Below are positions 1 to 11,860 of a stretch of 64,000 bases of DNA, piece after piece. How positions within the stretch are numbered: position 1 is the first letter of the stretch; each line of letters starts with the position of its first letter. This DNA comes from Misgurnus anguillicaudatus (taxonomy: Eukaryota > Chordata > Actinopteri > Cypriniformes > Cobitidae), in the NCBI RefSeq assembly GCF_027580225.2, contig NC_073355.2:23587501-23651500 (forward strand), read 5' to 3'. The notes beneath the pieces were generated by a model, which had not been told where the DNA came from, ran no database searches, and saw only the letters and a program-made list of their open reading frames with translations. The position numbers were made by a program, and so were the translations under genes.

Positions 1-3000
1 TCTGTAGGCCCCAGTCTTGGTCCCCCAAGTAAGCCTCAGCTGGATGACTCCTACAGTCCCTATCTGATTCCCAGCTCCGAGTCTCCCGCCAGTCCTCTGG
101 CACATCATGATAGCTGGGGACAGGGCAAGAACACCAATGACAAGATCTCAAATGGGACCAATGTCAACTGGCCTCCAGGTAATTAACCTGTGTCTCCGCA
201 ATCTCTTTGTACAAATTTGTTATGCAAAACGAGTGAATCATACATGATTTGGTTCTTTTGAAATCCCTCAGAGTTCTGTCCTGGAGTTCCCTGGAAAGGA
301 CTGCAAAATATCGACCCTGAGACCGACCCCAATGTGACCCCAGGGAGTGTCCCCAGTGGACCTACCATCAATACCAACATTCAGGATGTTAACCGCTATC
401 TGCTCAGAGACCGAAGTGGAGGTAGGAGGACTGATCACTTTTTCCTAAAAGATAAATATGTGCATCTGTTTTCAGTTAACTTCCTGTCAGGTGGCTGTGG
501 ATTCAAAAGACTTTCCCAAACTATGTATGTTTTTTAATATCATGTTTAAACATCTTGCATTATTGCTTCTGTTTAGACTACGGCCATATACTCTGCTTTT
601 TAAGCGTCCCACAACATCCGCGTAGCAATAATTTTACTTTTAAAGCGACATTTCACTTTTTTTGAAAACAGCTCCCCTAGAGTTGAACATTTGATTCTTG
701 CCGTTTTGGAGTCCGTTCGGCTGATCTCTGGGTCTGTTGCTGGCACTTTTAGCGTAGCTTAGCACAATTCATTGAATCTGATTAGACCATTAGCATCGCG
801 GTAAAAATAACCAAAGAGTTTTGATATTTTCCCTATTTAAAACTTGACTCTTCTTTAGTTACATTGTGTACTAAGAAAAGTTGCAATTTTCTAGGCAGAT
901 ATGGCTAGTACCTATACTCTCAAACTGGCGTAATAATCAAGGACTTTGCTGCTGTAACATGTCTGCAGCAGGCGTAGTGATATTACGCACTGCGCGAAAA
1001 TAGTCCCCTTGGTGACTTTCAGTGGCAGGGGACTAATCGGATTCAATGGATTGTGCTGGGCTATGCTGGGATTGCTGGCACCGGACCCGGAGATCGTCTG
1101 GATGGATTCCAAAACGGTGAGAATCGAAACCCTAGGGGAGCTGTAAAATGAGCATATTTTCAAAAAAAGTGGAATGTCCCTTTAAGAACGTCAGCCTACT
1201 AACTAGTTTATTTATTTTGTATTATTTTTCTTACCTGTAGAACTTTAAGATATTAAGTTTTTTGTTACATTTATAATTTCCACTTGAATTCTTGCCTGCT
1301 TTGTTTGGGACGCAACATAGGTTCCACCCCAACTTCCACACAGAGCGAGGCTCTGCCTCCCTCCAGCGATTGGCCAGTCAATAGCTCTTTCGGTCTGTCC
1401 TCCACCGAGGCAGACAACACAGGTACAACTACCAGAATCCCCTTCTGCCCTCAACCCTCCCTGTGTCCCACTTTTTCTAAAAGACCTACTGTTCAACCTC
1501 TGCCTAGCATGGGACCTAGAACGGTGGTTGCATTCCTACGTATCTAGTGGGCTCTTTTCCCCCATAAAGAGCTTTTTTTCACCTACATTTGTCCATACAT
1601 TCCCTCAGTGGTGTTAGTCAGACACTGTCCCTGTGTGCAGCATGGTCACAAACTGTGATTTTGTGAGATGGAAGTGGTGAGAGGGCTGTGTTCTTCTGTG
1701 GGTGGGGCATGAACCCTTATGACAACAAGTATGGCCCCCTCTCTGTCCTGTCTGAAGTGACGTCTAGTTCTCTGAATTAGACACAGGAAATATGATGCGT
1801 GTTACCATTGTCTCCATTTTATCCTTCCTGCCTCTTTGACACACATTCAATGTTATTGATCCACAGGCAAACTCTCTGACATGAAGTCCACTTGGTCACC
1901 GGGGCCCATCTCACACACCCAGGCTTCTCTATCTCACGAGCTTTGGAAAGTCCCTCAAGGACCCCGAAACACGACGGCTCCCACGCGGCCACCCCCGGGC
2001 CTGACCAACACCAAGCCCTCGTCCACGTGGGGCGGAAACACCCTGGGCCTGGTGGCCGGATGGAGCGGCTCTTACTCCTCAGGTGCCACTGACCTTTCTC
2101 CATCCGAATAGTGCAGTATGGATATCTGTGCGTTTAGTTATTCTTAGGGTTGGGTGTGGGCGTACGGAGACGGCAGTTGAATCGTCAGTTTACTTTCTGT
2201 GTGGGTGTGAACGCTATCAAAGCGTTGAGGTCGGGATGAAGCGATTGGAGCATTTCCAGGTGCAGGTTCTGGCACTGCAACCAACGAATGCAGTGTGTTG
2301 TGGTTTTTATTCTCTCACATATGTTGTGTGTTAGTCAGCAAACCCACGCTGTTGTTTAATCACACTTTCTTGATATTTAACTGAAGCTCTGTAGAAATGT
2401 TTATGTAGAAATTGCCCCAAAAATGTAAATATAAATAAGAGATGACATGGTTAGGGATTTTAACTGACAGTTATTTGTCTAATAAATTATGACATTTATG
2501 ACGATTAATTGCCTGTTTTAGGACTTTGGCGGTTATGAAGATTAATTGTCTGTTTTATTGCTTTGACAATTAATTCTCATACATTTTTTGTTTGTTCATA
2601 AAATAATTTTCACACATTGTTTTAATACACATAACACATATTTAAAAGTTATCTGATGCTGTCTCGTAAATACAGGCGCTGCAGCTCCCCCTTGTGTTTT
2701 TTAGAGAGATGTGCAATCATTGCGGTGATCTGAGATGATCACGATGAGATGATTATTTAATAATTGTGACAGCCCTAATATAAATAAGATGTATGAACAG
2801 GATGAAATAAACTTTCATAGAGAGAGAGACCTTTTTTATTTAAAGTATTTCAAAGATTTGTTTACAAGACTCTCTATCTTCGAGTAGGAACCACGTGGAG
2901 TACAGACAGCTCCAACAGAAGCACTAGCTGGTTGGTCCTGAGAAACCTCACCCCACAGGTATCATCATGGCAGCTTGTTATTTATTTAGTTGTTTCTTTT

Positions 3001-3648
3001 TTTACTGTATATTGTGTTATATCTTTGCTGTCTGTTTTGTTTGTTTAGATTGATGGTTCAACGCTGCGGACACTGTGCATGCAACATGGCCCACTTATCA
3101 CATTCCATCTTAACCTAACGCAGGGCAATGCAGTTGTGCGCTACAGTTCAAAAGAGGAAGCTGCCAAAGCTCAGAAGTCCCTACACATGTATGTATAGAT
3201 TCCGCGATAATAACTATACTTACACAGTATAAAGATCAGTTTTGATCGCTGCTTTCCTTTTCTTGTTTTCAGGTGTGTTCTGGGAAACACCACTATCTTG
3301 GCGGAGTTCGCTGGAGAAGAGGAAGTGAACCGCTTCTTTGCACAGGGTCAGTCCCTTACGCCCACCACAAGCTGGCAGGCCAACACCGGCACCAATCAAA
3401 CGCGGCTGGGTGGCGGAGGGACGGCGGCCACGCACCCTATCGGCCACTGGAACAGCAGCGGCCTGGGCGGAGGAGCGGGCGGCACAGGGTCCGGCGGCAA
3501 GGCGAGCAATGAGCTGCTGTGGGGGGGCGTACAGCATTACTCCAGCCTCTGGGGGCCGCCCAGCGCCGAAGACGGTAGGGTTGTCGGCAGCCCCACCCCA
3601 ATCAACACGCTGCTTCCTGGAGACCTGCTGAGCGGAGAGTCCATGTGA
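1..3648 (+). CDS. tnrc6c: TNRC6 (GW182) miRNA-silencing scaffold, C-terminal half; likely tnrc6c
   Basis: This is the 3' part of a GW182-family gene; the 5' part lies left of the window. Coding exons are 1-178, 272-421, 1321-1422, 1867-2082, 2888-2958, 3049-3188 and 3273-3648 (TGA at 3646-3648), with consistent phases, giving 410 residues. Visible modules, in order: a PAM2 motif for PABPC binding ([11 protein letters not shown], about residue 60); the silencing region with isolated tryptophans (SSDWP, KSTWSPG, HELWKVP, SSTWGG) that in the family contact CCR4-NOT and PAN3; an RRM ([10 protein letters not shown] to [11 protein letters not shown], about residues 229-308); and a Gly/Ser-rich C-terminus ending LLSGESM. 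The protein works in cytoplasmic AGO complexes and P-bodies to recruit deadenylases. The family is certain. The paralog (c rather than a or b) rests on remembered C-terminal similarity and on the CD7-like neighbour, so it is less sure. Confidence 0.93.
644..1181. mobile_element. Kolobok-like fold-back MITE (family A) in a tnrc6 intron
   Basis: The element is flanked by TTAA at 640-643 and 1182-1185. Its ends are inverted relatives of each other: the left starts AGCGACATTTCACTTTTTTG and the right ends with the complement. The same family recurs at 21638-23899 and 47002-48101, sharing the phrases GATCTCTGGGTCT and TAGCTTAGCACAAT. It is non-coding. The TTAA target and AGG-type ends fit the Kolobok/T2 class. 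Confidence 0.7.
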
Positions 3649-6600
3649 GAGTGCCAAGCACTTCGAAGAAGCGAAACCCCTCCCCCCTGAAACTTTCACG
3701 AGCAAAAACCAAGCAAATCATTTGGCGATAATCAACGTCAGTGGAACTGTGAACCAAGAGACACTCGCGTAAAGGCTGCTGACCTTCTTCCGCTTCGATT
3801 TTTTTGTGTTGCGTCGTTTTATCACGGTGTTATTTTGATCACGAGGCTTGGGTTGCAGTATTCTATAGACTTCTTAAGAAGAACGGTGACTAAAAGAAAG
3901 AGAAGTGAACCTTTACTAAGACTTTTCTCTAATGACTGATACCAGTGTGAAAGTGTGTTTTACTACAGCTGATGAGACAAGCTGCCATATTTTTCAATTC
4001 CAGTGGCACGAGCACATCCCATCAGCCTAATCACAGCATATCACCACTCCCCCTCCCCCCCTCCACGAAGAAACGTGCATCATTCCAAACAACTCCCTTT
4101 TTCTTGGACTGGATCCATGGCTTTTTCAGTGATCGTTTGTATTGTACGGATTATTTGACAGCACTAAACTTTAGCCTTAACTGCTGTTCGGTCCCCACTC
4201 CACTCGCACCCGAGACTTACTGAAGAAATTCATCGGAGAATTGCACATTTTCTCATTTTCTGAGCCAGCCGAGCGAAAACAGACCGTCATGCGAACGATC
4301 TCAAACAGCAAAGATGTATTTGTCCTTCCTGTTTCCCTCAGTTGCCTTCCTGTCCTCATTACTCTTTCAAGGACAGACAGGTACAGTATGTGGCCCCACT
4401 GCACATCCGAGGCATAAAGATCTTCTTACGCTGAGAAAGGACAGTTGAGGGCATGTGCGCGTGTGCTAAATATGTAAACCACTGCTCATAAAAACCGTAC
4501 AGGAAATCCTTTTCCAGTGCGCCATGTGGAATCGATGGACTACTTTCTTGAATTTTCCTAAATGACCTCTTCAAGAACATAAGCCCTCATTGTTGTTTGT
4601 CTGACGTGCAATATATGCCACAGACTCTTCCGTCCAGCTCTACACAGTCAACTGTTGCTGATGAAACGGTAGGAGCTTGTTTTGGGGAATTAAAGACTCG
4701 CGTCCTCTTGCGTGGGATTCGACAGAAGAGAAGCTTCTGGGTGCGTAAGCCCATAGGGATAAAACATTCACAAGCACTTCCTCTACACACTCAAGGACAG
4801 TGTGACTACAGGGGCACAGGGGATTCAAACCAAATAAGAGGTGTTTCTTGTAACCCAGTAGACAAAGTGCATTTTTTGTTGTTGTTGTTGTATTTGGTAC
4901 AAAAGTATGGAACAAAGACACGGGGTGGTTTATTCATAGCACTTAGCAAGAGCTTCAAGCTCCGATTTCAATGCCAACAAAATTACACATGGATGTGTGA
5001 AAACTGACAAAAAAAAGAGCAACGATGAAAAGCAATCTACAGAACTTCTCCAGGCTCCTTTTTGAACTCTAAATGGATTTTGACATTTATTTTCTTGTCT
5101 TTCCAATGGACTCTGACGTTAAAAAAAAATGGTAGCAAATCGAAGGGATGTCTGATGAGGAAAAAAACACCAAGACTGAAGCGTTCATGTTTTTTTCTTC
5201 GAGATGATATATAGATCTATATATCAAAGTAAATATCACTGTTACAGTACTCCAAAATCATTAGCCTTCTCGTCTGGAGCTTGACGTGTTGTAATGTTTC
5301 TAATGGATTCTGTGGGGCCGCCTGCCCTGGTGGCCCCGCCTACCTGTATGATAAGTGTGGCCATTGAGTGCCTATCTGCTGTGGCGCCTCCGGTGCCCAC
5401 GCTCTGACTTTGATCCGCTGTGCCAGGCCGGCGCACCAGATGCCAGAACGGACCTGCCGCTCGGCCGGAGCAGCGGCTCCTTTAGACCTGGCCAATCAGT
5501 ACGTACTACTGCGCCAGCACACGACCTCGTCTCGACTTCACTCTCATAAACTCTCCCTCTCATGCAAAGATCACTTTAGCTGGAAGTGGACAGGTTCGTT
5601 TTATGTACCATGTTACGGTTATCGAGGTTTTTCCCTCCTGGAATTGCCAGTGTTGTTATTTTAATTTCGTCAACATTGCTGTTGTTAATGTTGTTGTTTG
5701 CTGTCGTTGTTGATGTTATTGTTATTTTGCGCTTTTTTCGTTCGTTTGTTCGTGTGTGTCAATGCAGTGGTCTCTACGGTAGCTGCTCTCACCAGCCCCT
5801 TTTGCTGCGCGTATGCAGAAACACTCTGAATAAGAGGCAAACCTCAGTGTAAACGGCGACGGCTAATGTCGCCGATGGCAATTGATAGCGAATCACTCGG
5901 AAGCATTACGATGGGTATAGACTGAACAAAGTGGCATAATGAAGTGTAGATTCTAGCTGGAACGGTGCTCAGTTTGACTTCTACTTCTCCATCGTAGCCC
6001 ATCTCTTTGCACTTTCCTTCTCTGTTTCAGCCCTGCTAGGCCGCGTTCACACTGGTGCTTATGACAAAGGGCAGGCAGAGTACACTACTTTACCTGGTCG
6101 CCTCCTCTGACAGTAATAAAAGCAAACGATAACGGAGACTCGGCTCTCTACTTCTATGCAAAGACCGACCGAGAAGTGCAGTTTCAAAGCCTCCAGCTCC
6201 AAACTGTAGTTCTCTCCAAGCCCACTCTTCAACTTCAGCAGTTCATTCTGAGCAGGCAGCTTCCTCGCAGTGTGGCCTGCAGTAAGAAACCAGCCCACTT
6301 GTTAAATCAGGCCCTCACTGTTTACTCTCTGAATGATCTCGTACATATTACATACATATATATGCAGTCTCAGGGCAACCTCAGAGAACCCCAAAGTGAT
6401 TTCTCTTTAAAAGGGGGCGGAGTTGTGTAAGCATTCATTGGGCTTCAGTGACGCTCCCAATCCTTGAAATCGAAGTGGATGAGTTGACTTGGAGAAGGAA
6501 AAAGTCCCTACTGTAACATTAAGCTAGTCTAGATATAAGTCGACTTGAATTATTGCATTAATCAGATATCTTATCAGACTGGGGCTCTTTAAACCGTTTT

Positions 6601-9600
6601 GGATGTAGACTTTATCAATAGTTGTTTTTATAAAGAGCACATGGAGATGGAGAGGTAGAACTCAAGTTGGCACCAAGTCAGACGGGTAGCACCTTGTCCC
6701 AGGTATTAAGTGTTCAACTGGGAGGACTGCTGAGAATAAACAGGGAATCCAGAATGTTTAGGTGCACTGTAGATGGTTCACATTGGGTACATCTTTCTTT
6801 AAACCAAAAAAAACAAAGGTTTTTGTCTCATTATTAAATATAAGAGGTAACTTTAATTCTGTAGTACACTCTTGACTGAAGTGCTTCTCTTTGCAAGCCT
6901 TTTACGCCCAAATGGGGCAAACAGATGACTCTGGGGTTGCTGTATTGATGGTATTAAATTCTGTCCTGTTTTCCGAAATACTAAGGGAACAGTGCAGAGT
7001 TATTATTATTATTATTTTGTTTCATTTTTACAGGTCCGGGTCCATACGGACCTTTTGTATCACACGGCCTGTGGCACATGCCAGTTGATACCAAGTCTTA
7101 AAAGAGGAAAATCCCTTTCTGGAAGATATTTCATTTTCCTTTTTTACTCGAGTGACACTAGCAACAATCACTATTGCCTGTTTTTGAAGATATATGAATA
7201 TATATATTTTTAACTGCCTTTCTCTAAGCTGTTCTCGAGACCACAGATTGAAAAAAGAACGTCCAAAACATGTTAAAATGACTGGCGGGTTAGCCTGCGA
7301 GCCAACAAGTGCCCAGTCCTCCACTGTGGGCATGCTGGGTCTTTGTATGTAGGACTGATGATGATGATGATGATGTACCCCAACTCTATGAGAGAGAGGC
7401 TCAAATGCAAGTTGTGTAGATAACAAGGCTGCTTCAAACATACAAAATAACAGGGCCTGGTGAGCTCTAAAGGAGATAAATCCTCTTTCTTAGGGCCCTG
7501 GCTTGAATATGCACATGCTGGTTGATATACATGTACATCTGAAATCCTGTGTATGTATATAACTGGTTATCTTTCTCCATTTACCTTTCGTTTGTTTTTC
7601 AAGTGACCCATAACCACCATTTCTTTCTCTCCATGAATTACCTAGATGATAAAAAGCATAAACATATCAAAATTATACAAATGAAAAAATACAAATACTT
7701 GAATCAAAGAAGCGCCAATAATGTAATGTGAAAATTTTTTGTAATAATTTTGTCATTCATACACTTCCAAGCTTTTTGATAACATCGGTTCAAACTGAAC
7801 GAAAAAAAAAATATTAGAAAAAAACACAAAATGAAAAAAAAACTTAAGATAAAAAAAACGCAAAATGACATCGTTTGTATGTGTGTGTTTGCACAAGATT
7901 GCGTGTACTGTATGACAAATGAATGGATCTCAGTATAGATTGCTTGTATGAGTGCCGAAGGGTTCAAACCAATGTATGCTTGTGATTTTACAGTGGAATT
8001 GTTTGCGCCTTTGTTTTATTTTTTTGAAGCATTTTAGAGGTTTTTGTCTCTCTTTTGTTGGCTAGTCAAAACTATATTCGGACGTGTATTGTTATTGTAT
8101 TTGTTCTTAGCTTTGTTATTAGAGTTGCACTGAGTGTCCGCTTCCCCTCATTCAGCTAATCGTACAACATGATATTAAAGTACTAAGGGGACAAGGTGAC
8201 AATTCATGTGTTAATGTTTACTCAAGGACTTATTGAGAAAAATAACAAGTGTGTTTTTTTTAATCTGTAATACGATTATCTACCTTATAGTGGCTTTTAT
8301 TGTGGAATAATCCATGATAAAGAAATGGATTATTATGAGTATTGCACCATTTTTGTTTTAAAGATTATAAACAGAAAAAAATGCAAAATACTAACAAAAA
8401 AATGATATAAATATAAACAGTGGGAAAAATCTTTTTTTTTTCTTCGAAGAACTGTGGCCATAGTTTGATGTAGAGGGACTTGTAACTCTCCATGTTGCAC
8501 CATGGAGAGCTGGATAGACATCTGAACAAGAGTTTATTACAAGACTCATTTCAGAGGTGCCTACCTTTATGGTTTGCTTTGTTTTATTTCAGTTCTACTT
8601 TTGTCTTCTTTGTGCAAGGCCACCAACAGTTTACAAGCATTTCATGTTTTTCTGAAGTTCAAGGAAGAGAAAATCACATTGAGAATCCTAAAGGACATAC
8701 TTCCATCAGATAAATAACAAAAACACTTTACGAAATGAAGATTATTGTGCTACTTGCTGAACTCTGGGATTGATCAGTGTTGTCGTATTTTTTTTTTTTA
8801 CTTATGTTGGCAATGTTACTTCATAGATGATTAAAGCCTGTACTTTCTTGTTTTTAAAGCTACAAAAAAAAACATTTCCTTTGTTGAAAAAGAAAAGAGA
8901 TAATTGTTCACTATCTTGCACACACAAAAAGTGGATCATGTCTCAGGAAGGCAAGGGTTCCAGAGTACCAACTCCACGCCATTTAATGTTTGTTTTTAGA
9001 GAAAGAGGATTACAGAAAAAAATAAGCACTGAAGGTTATGGATTTCAGAAGAAGAAAAATACCTTTGTTTCTAAATCCGTAGCAGTTACGTATTTACCAA
9101 ATAATGAACTCTTAATGGACTTTAAAAAAGGAGTGCTTTATATATAAATCTATATATTGAAATTGCTTTACATTTTAAACAAAATGATCAATGATTTTGA
9201 TTGTTCAAAAGACCGTGAAAGAACATACGAATGCTGTATGTTTTAATCTTTATTGTATTTTCTTAACATGAGGTCCCTTCCTGTTGAAATCAGGACCATT
9301 GTGCATTACTATTTCTTTCCTCTTTGTCGTTCTGTCTCTTGTGGCGGGTATTACACACAATGAAAATTAAAAAGGGGGTTGGGGGGCATGGTTTCTGTAT
9401 CGATTTGAATGATTTAAACCGAATTAAAGGCTGGTTTATACGGATTATGATCTATGCACAAGGGGGGTGGGGTTCTTAAAGCTTCTGTGACCCATCTCTC
9501 ATTGGGATCAGAGGAACTATTTGTCCTTTAATTGTGCTGACGCTGTCGTTTCCCTCCTCCATCTTCTTTCCCATTTTTCGTGTATCTTACATACAAGTAC

Positions 9601-9955
9601 ATCGCCATGCTGTGTATTCCTAAACCAATGAGCGTCTCATTCTGAAGCACTGTGGGGTTTTTATTGTAGCCCATGACTTTTAAGGTTGTCTGTGTTCTTA
9701 ACGTGTGAATGAGCGCGCGAGTGCGTTACTTGGATGCGTGTGGGCAGAACTATCGGGTTGCTTTTGCCTTTTGATTTTAAATGTTACGAAATATGTCTGT
9801 ACTGAGATTTTAAGAAGTCAGTGGCTTTTAATGTTTTTTCTCTTTCTCTCTATTTCTCCTCATAGAATGTGATTGTTGATGACATGCACCGAAAAAATGT
9901 TTTGAACTATGGAGCTTCTTTCAAACAATTAATAAATGCATTTTTGTTCTTGGTT
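3649..9955 (+). other. Long 3'UTR of the TNRC6 gene
   Basis: After the stop codon there are about 6.3 kb with no convincing coding exon. The stretch is AT-rich with low-complexity runs: GTT-rich at 5650-5740, ATT at 7000-7017 and GAT at 7358-7376. A canonical AATAAA at 9931-9936 is a plausible distal poly(A) signal, and ATTAAA at 8829-8834 is a possible proximal one. TNRC6 transcripts are known to have long, miRNA-responsive 3'UTRs. The end coordinate is inferred. Confidence 0.6.
5206..5225. repeat. 20-nt perfect palindrome in the 3'UTR
   Basis: GATATATAGATCTATATATC equals its own reverse complement. It could form a short AU hairpin in the transcript. I know no specific function for it. Confidence 0.7.
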
Positions 9956-10258
9956 GTAATGACTGTGGTGTGGTTATTGTTTGGGAGAGGTGTTATATTG
10001 AGGTGTGGAGGGTATGTTGAAACAATGAGTTACACCCACTTCCAGAAGTGTGAACGGTGTTATACATAAAACTAGTTAATAAAACAACATCAGAACATTT
10101 TTTTGTATAATAATGTGAAATTATTTGAAAATCAATATTTTTACTTTATTATCTCAAACTGGAGGAATATAGGCTTTGAACAAACCAGAAAAAAGGGTTT
10201 CATCACTTCCGCTTGTCAAAGAAAACTAAGCAGTATGAACTCATCTATAAACTTTTAA
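9956..10258. other. Intergenic AT-rich spacer, nothing recognised
   Basis: This is the spacer between the inferred tnrc6 poly(A) site and the first downstream transposon. I see no exon, RNA gene or repeat I can name. Confidence 0.5.
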
Positions 10259-11283
10259 CCCGTTAACTGGCGCTGTCCCGTGAGCAGGACACCCAAGTTT
10301 ACTTTAATATTTTTCATGTAAATTTTAAATTTATCATGACAAACTATTGTTGGAAAGGTCTAAGGGGCCAGTCACACCAAAAGCGCTATAAACGCTTGCA
10401 AACGCAAGGCGCGACGCACTGCCTTTTTAAAAAAAAGAGCAGTGCGACGCGGCTTTTCATATTGCTAAGCAACCACCGAGTCAGCTGTCTTGTCAATCAA
10501 ATATGACAGCTCTTTTGCTGTTAACTGTCATATTAGCAGAAACTTTAAAAAGAGGAGGCTTGCTCTGACCTTGTTTGAGGGTCAGAGGTGCACAAACACG
10601 CAGGAGAGAGTGAGCGAGTGGAGTCCGGTTCTTCAAAGTAACTGTAAACTTCCCTCACCACAACGTAAGGCCCGCCTCTCCCTTCATTCGATTGGACAAT
10701 GGAAAGATGCGAATGACGTCGGGCGCTTCTCCGCTCTCAGTGCTCCTTCAAAAACGCTTGCGCGGCAGGCGGCAAAAAAACGCAAGGCGCTCGGCGCGCA
10801 TAAACAGCGCACAAACGCTGCCAATAGAATATCATTCAAAAAAGGCGCCTGCAACTGCCATAAACGCTTTTGGTGTGACTGGCCCCTAAGAATGTAGTTT
10901 TCATGTTTCAAAACCTTTTAGCAGTAATAATAATGCAGTAACTGTCATTTATTAATTTGTGACAAGAGTATGCAGCAAACCAACACAAACCTCAGTTTTT
11001 TGATAATTTTATGTTGTAAAAAAGTATACGTTCCTGGGAACGTAATAATTTTATGTGTTAAAAATAATACTATATTGCATTTTTTTTAAATGTAAACTGC
11101 TATGAAACAAATATATATTTCACCTCCAGACACTTCCGTAAAAAACGTTAAAGCGTCGTCTTTAAAACAAGACCATAATTAGGCTTCTAGACCCAAAAAA
11201 TGCCATTTATATTAATTTGAAGGTGTACATCACCTTTTCACCACCCCCACCCCCCACTCAAAAAGGACTGCCCAGTTAATGGG
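10259..11283. mobile_element. piggyBac-like TTAA element with a nested MITE
   Basis: TTAA stands at 10255-10258 and 11284-11287. The terminal inverted repeats read CCCGTTAACTGGC at the left and, complemented, CCCATTAACTGGGC at the right. CCC ends on TTAA targets are typical of piggyBac. There is no transposase reading frame, so it is non-autonomous or decayed. A second element is inserted at 10364-10886. Confidence 0.7.
10364..10886. mobile_element. Harbinger-like MITE nested in the piggyBac-like element
   Basis: The terminal inverted repeat is GGGGCCAGTCACACCAAAAG at the left, with its complement CTTTTGGTGTGACTGGCCCC at the right. It is bordered by TAA at 10361-10363 and 10887-10889. A 3-bp TWA-type duplication with GGG ends suggests PIF/Harbinger. 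The interior is GC-rich with GCG/CGC runs. No transposase is present. Confidence 0.7.
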
Positions 11284-11640
11284 TTAAGGTATTCAGCTAC
11301 ATTTTGATGTGTTGCATTTATTCAGTTTTAGTATCCAAATGTCAGTGAAAATAAAAAAATAAAACTTTAAAATATTAATCTGTATATGTGATGGACATGC
11401 GTTTCCTTCATTAAAGACATCTTGAGTACAACATCTGTTTTTTAACTGACTTGTTGCACAAAACTACAATTTATGTCCATGAACAGCTTTTTATTTGTAA
11501 AGGTGATAATTAAGAAAGAAGATGGTGACAAATTACAGCCAGATTAAATTTTATAAAAGCATTTTTACAGTGCTTATGTAATATCCATCTTTACATGAAA
11601 GTCTGTAAATACTACAATGACTAGGACCACAATAATTACA

Positions 11641-11800
11641 CTGTTAGAATAAAGGTACAAAAGCTGTCACTGGGATGATACCCATTAAAAGGTCCTATTA
11701 TGTACCTGCGAGTTATCTACATGCGTGACCAATATGCATCCTTTAGGTACAAAAGGTACCGCCCAAGTGACAGCTTTTGTGCTTTATTTTCTGGTGTACA
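11641..11800. mobile_element. Short MITE (GGTACAAAAGCTGTCACT family)
   Basis: Inverted ends are TACAAAAGCTGTCACTGGG and, on the right, its diverged complement (AAGTGACAGCTTTTGT). Related copies occur at about 41470-41660 and 53315-53460. I could not fix the target duplication, so the borders are approximate. Confidence 0.55.
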
Positions 11801-11860
11801 CCATAGATTTGTTGATACTGAATAGCTGAGATATTGTTTAGCTCAAAATTGAATAGACCA

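Noticed and set aside
3220..3705. 161-codon frame on the - strand
   Set aside because: It is antisense to the last tnrc6 exon; the + strand has clear RRM and C-terminal homology in the correct phase.
4597..5007. 136-codon frame on the + strand downstream of tnrc6
   Set aside because: It lies in the tnrc6 3'UTR, has no family motif, and its composition fits chance.
10490..10911. 135-codon frame on + and 75-codon frame on -
   Set aside because: Both lie inside the GC-rich Harbinger-like MITE and reflect its inverted repeat.
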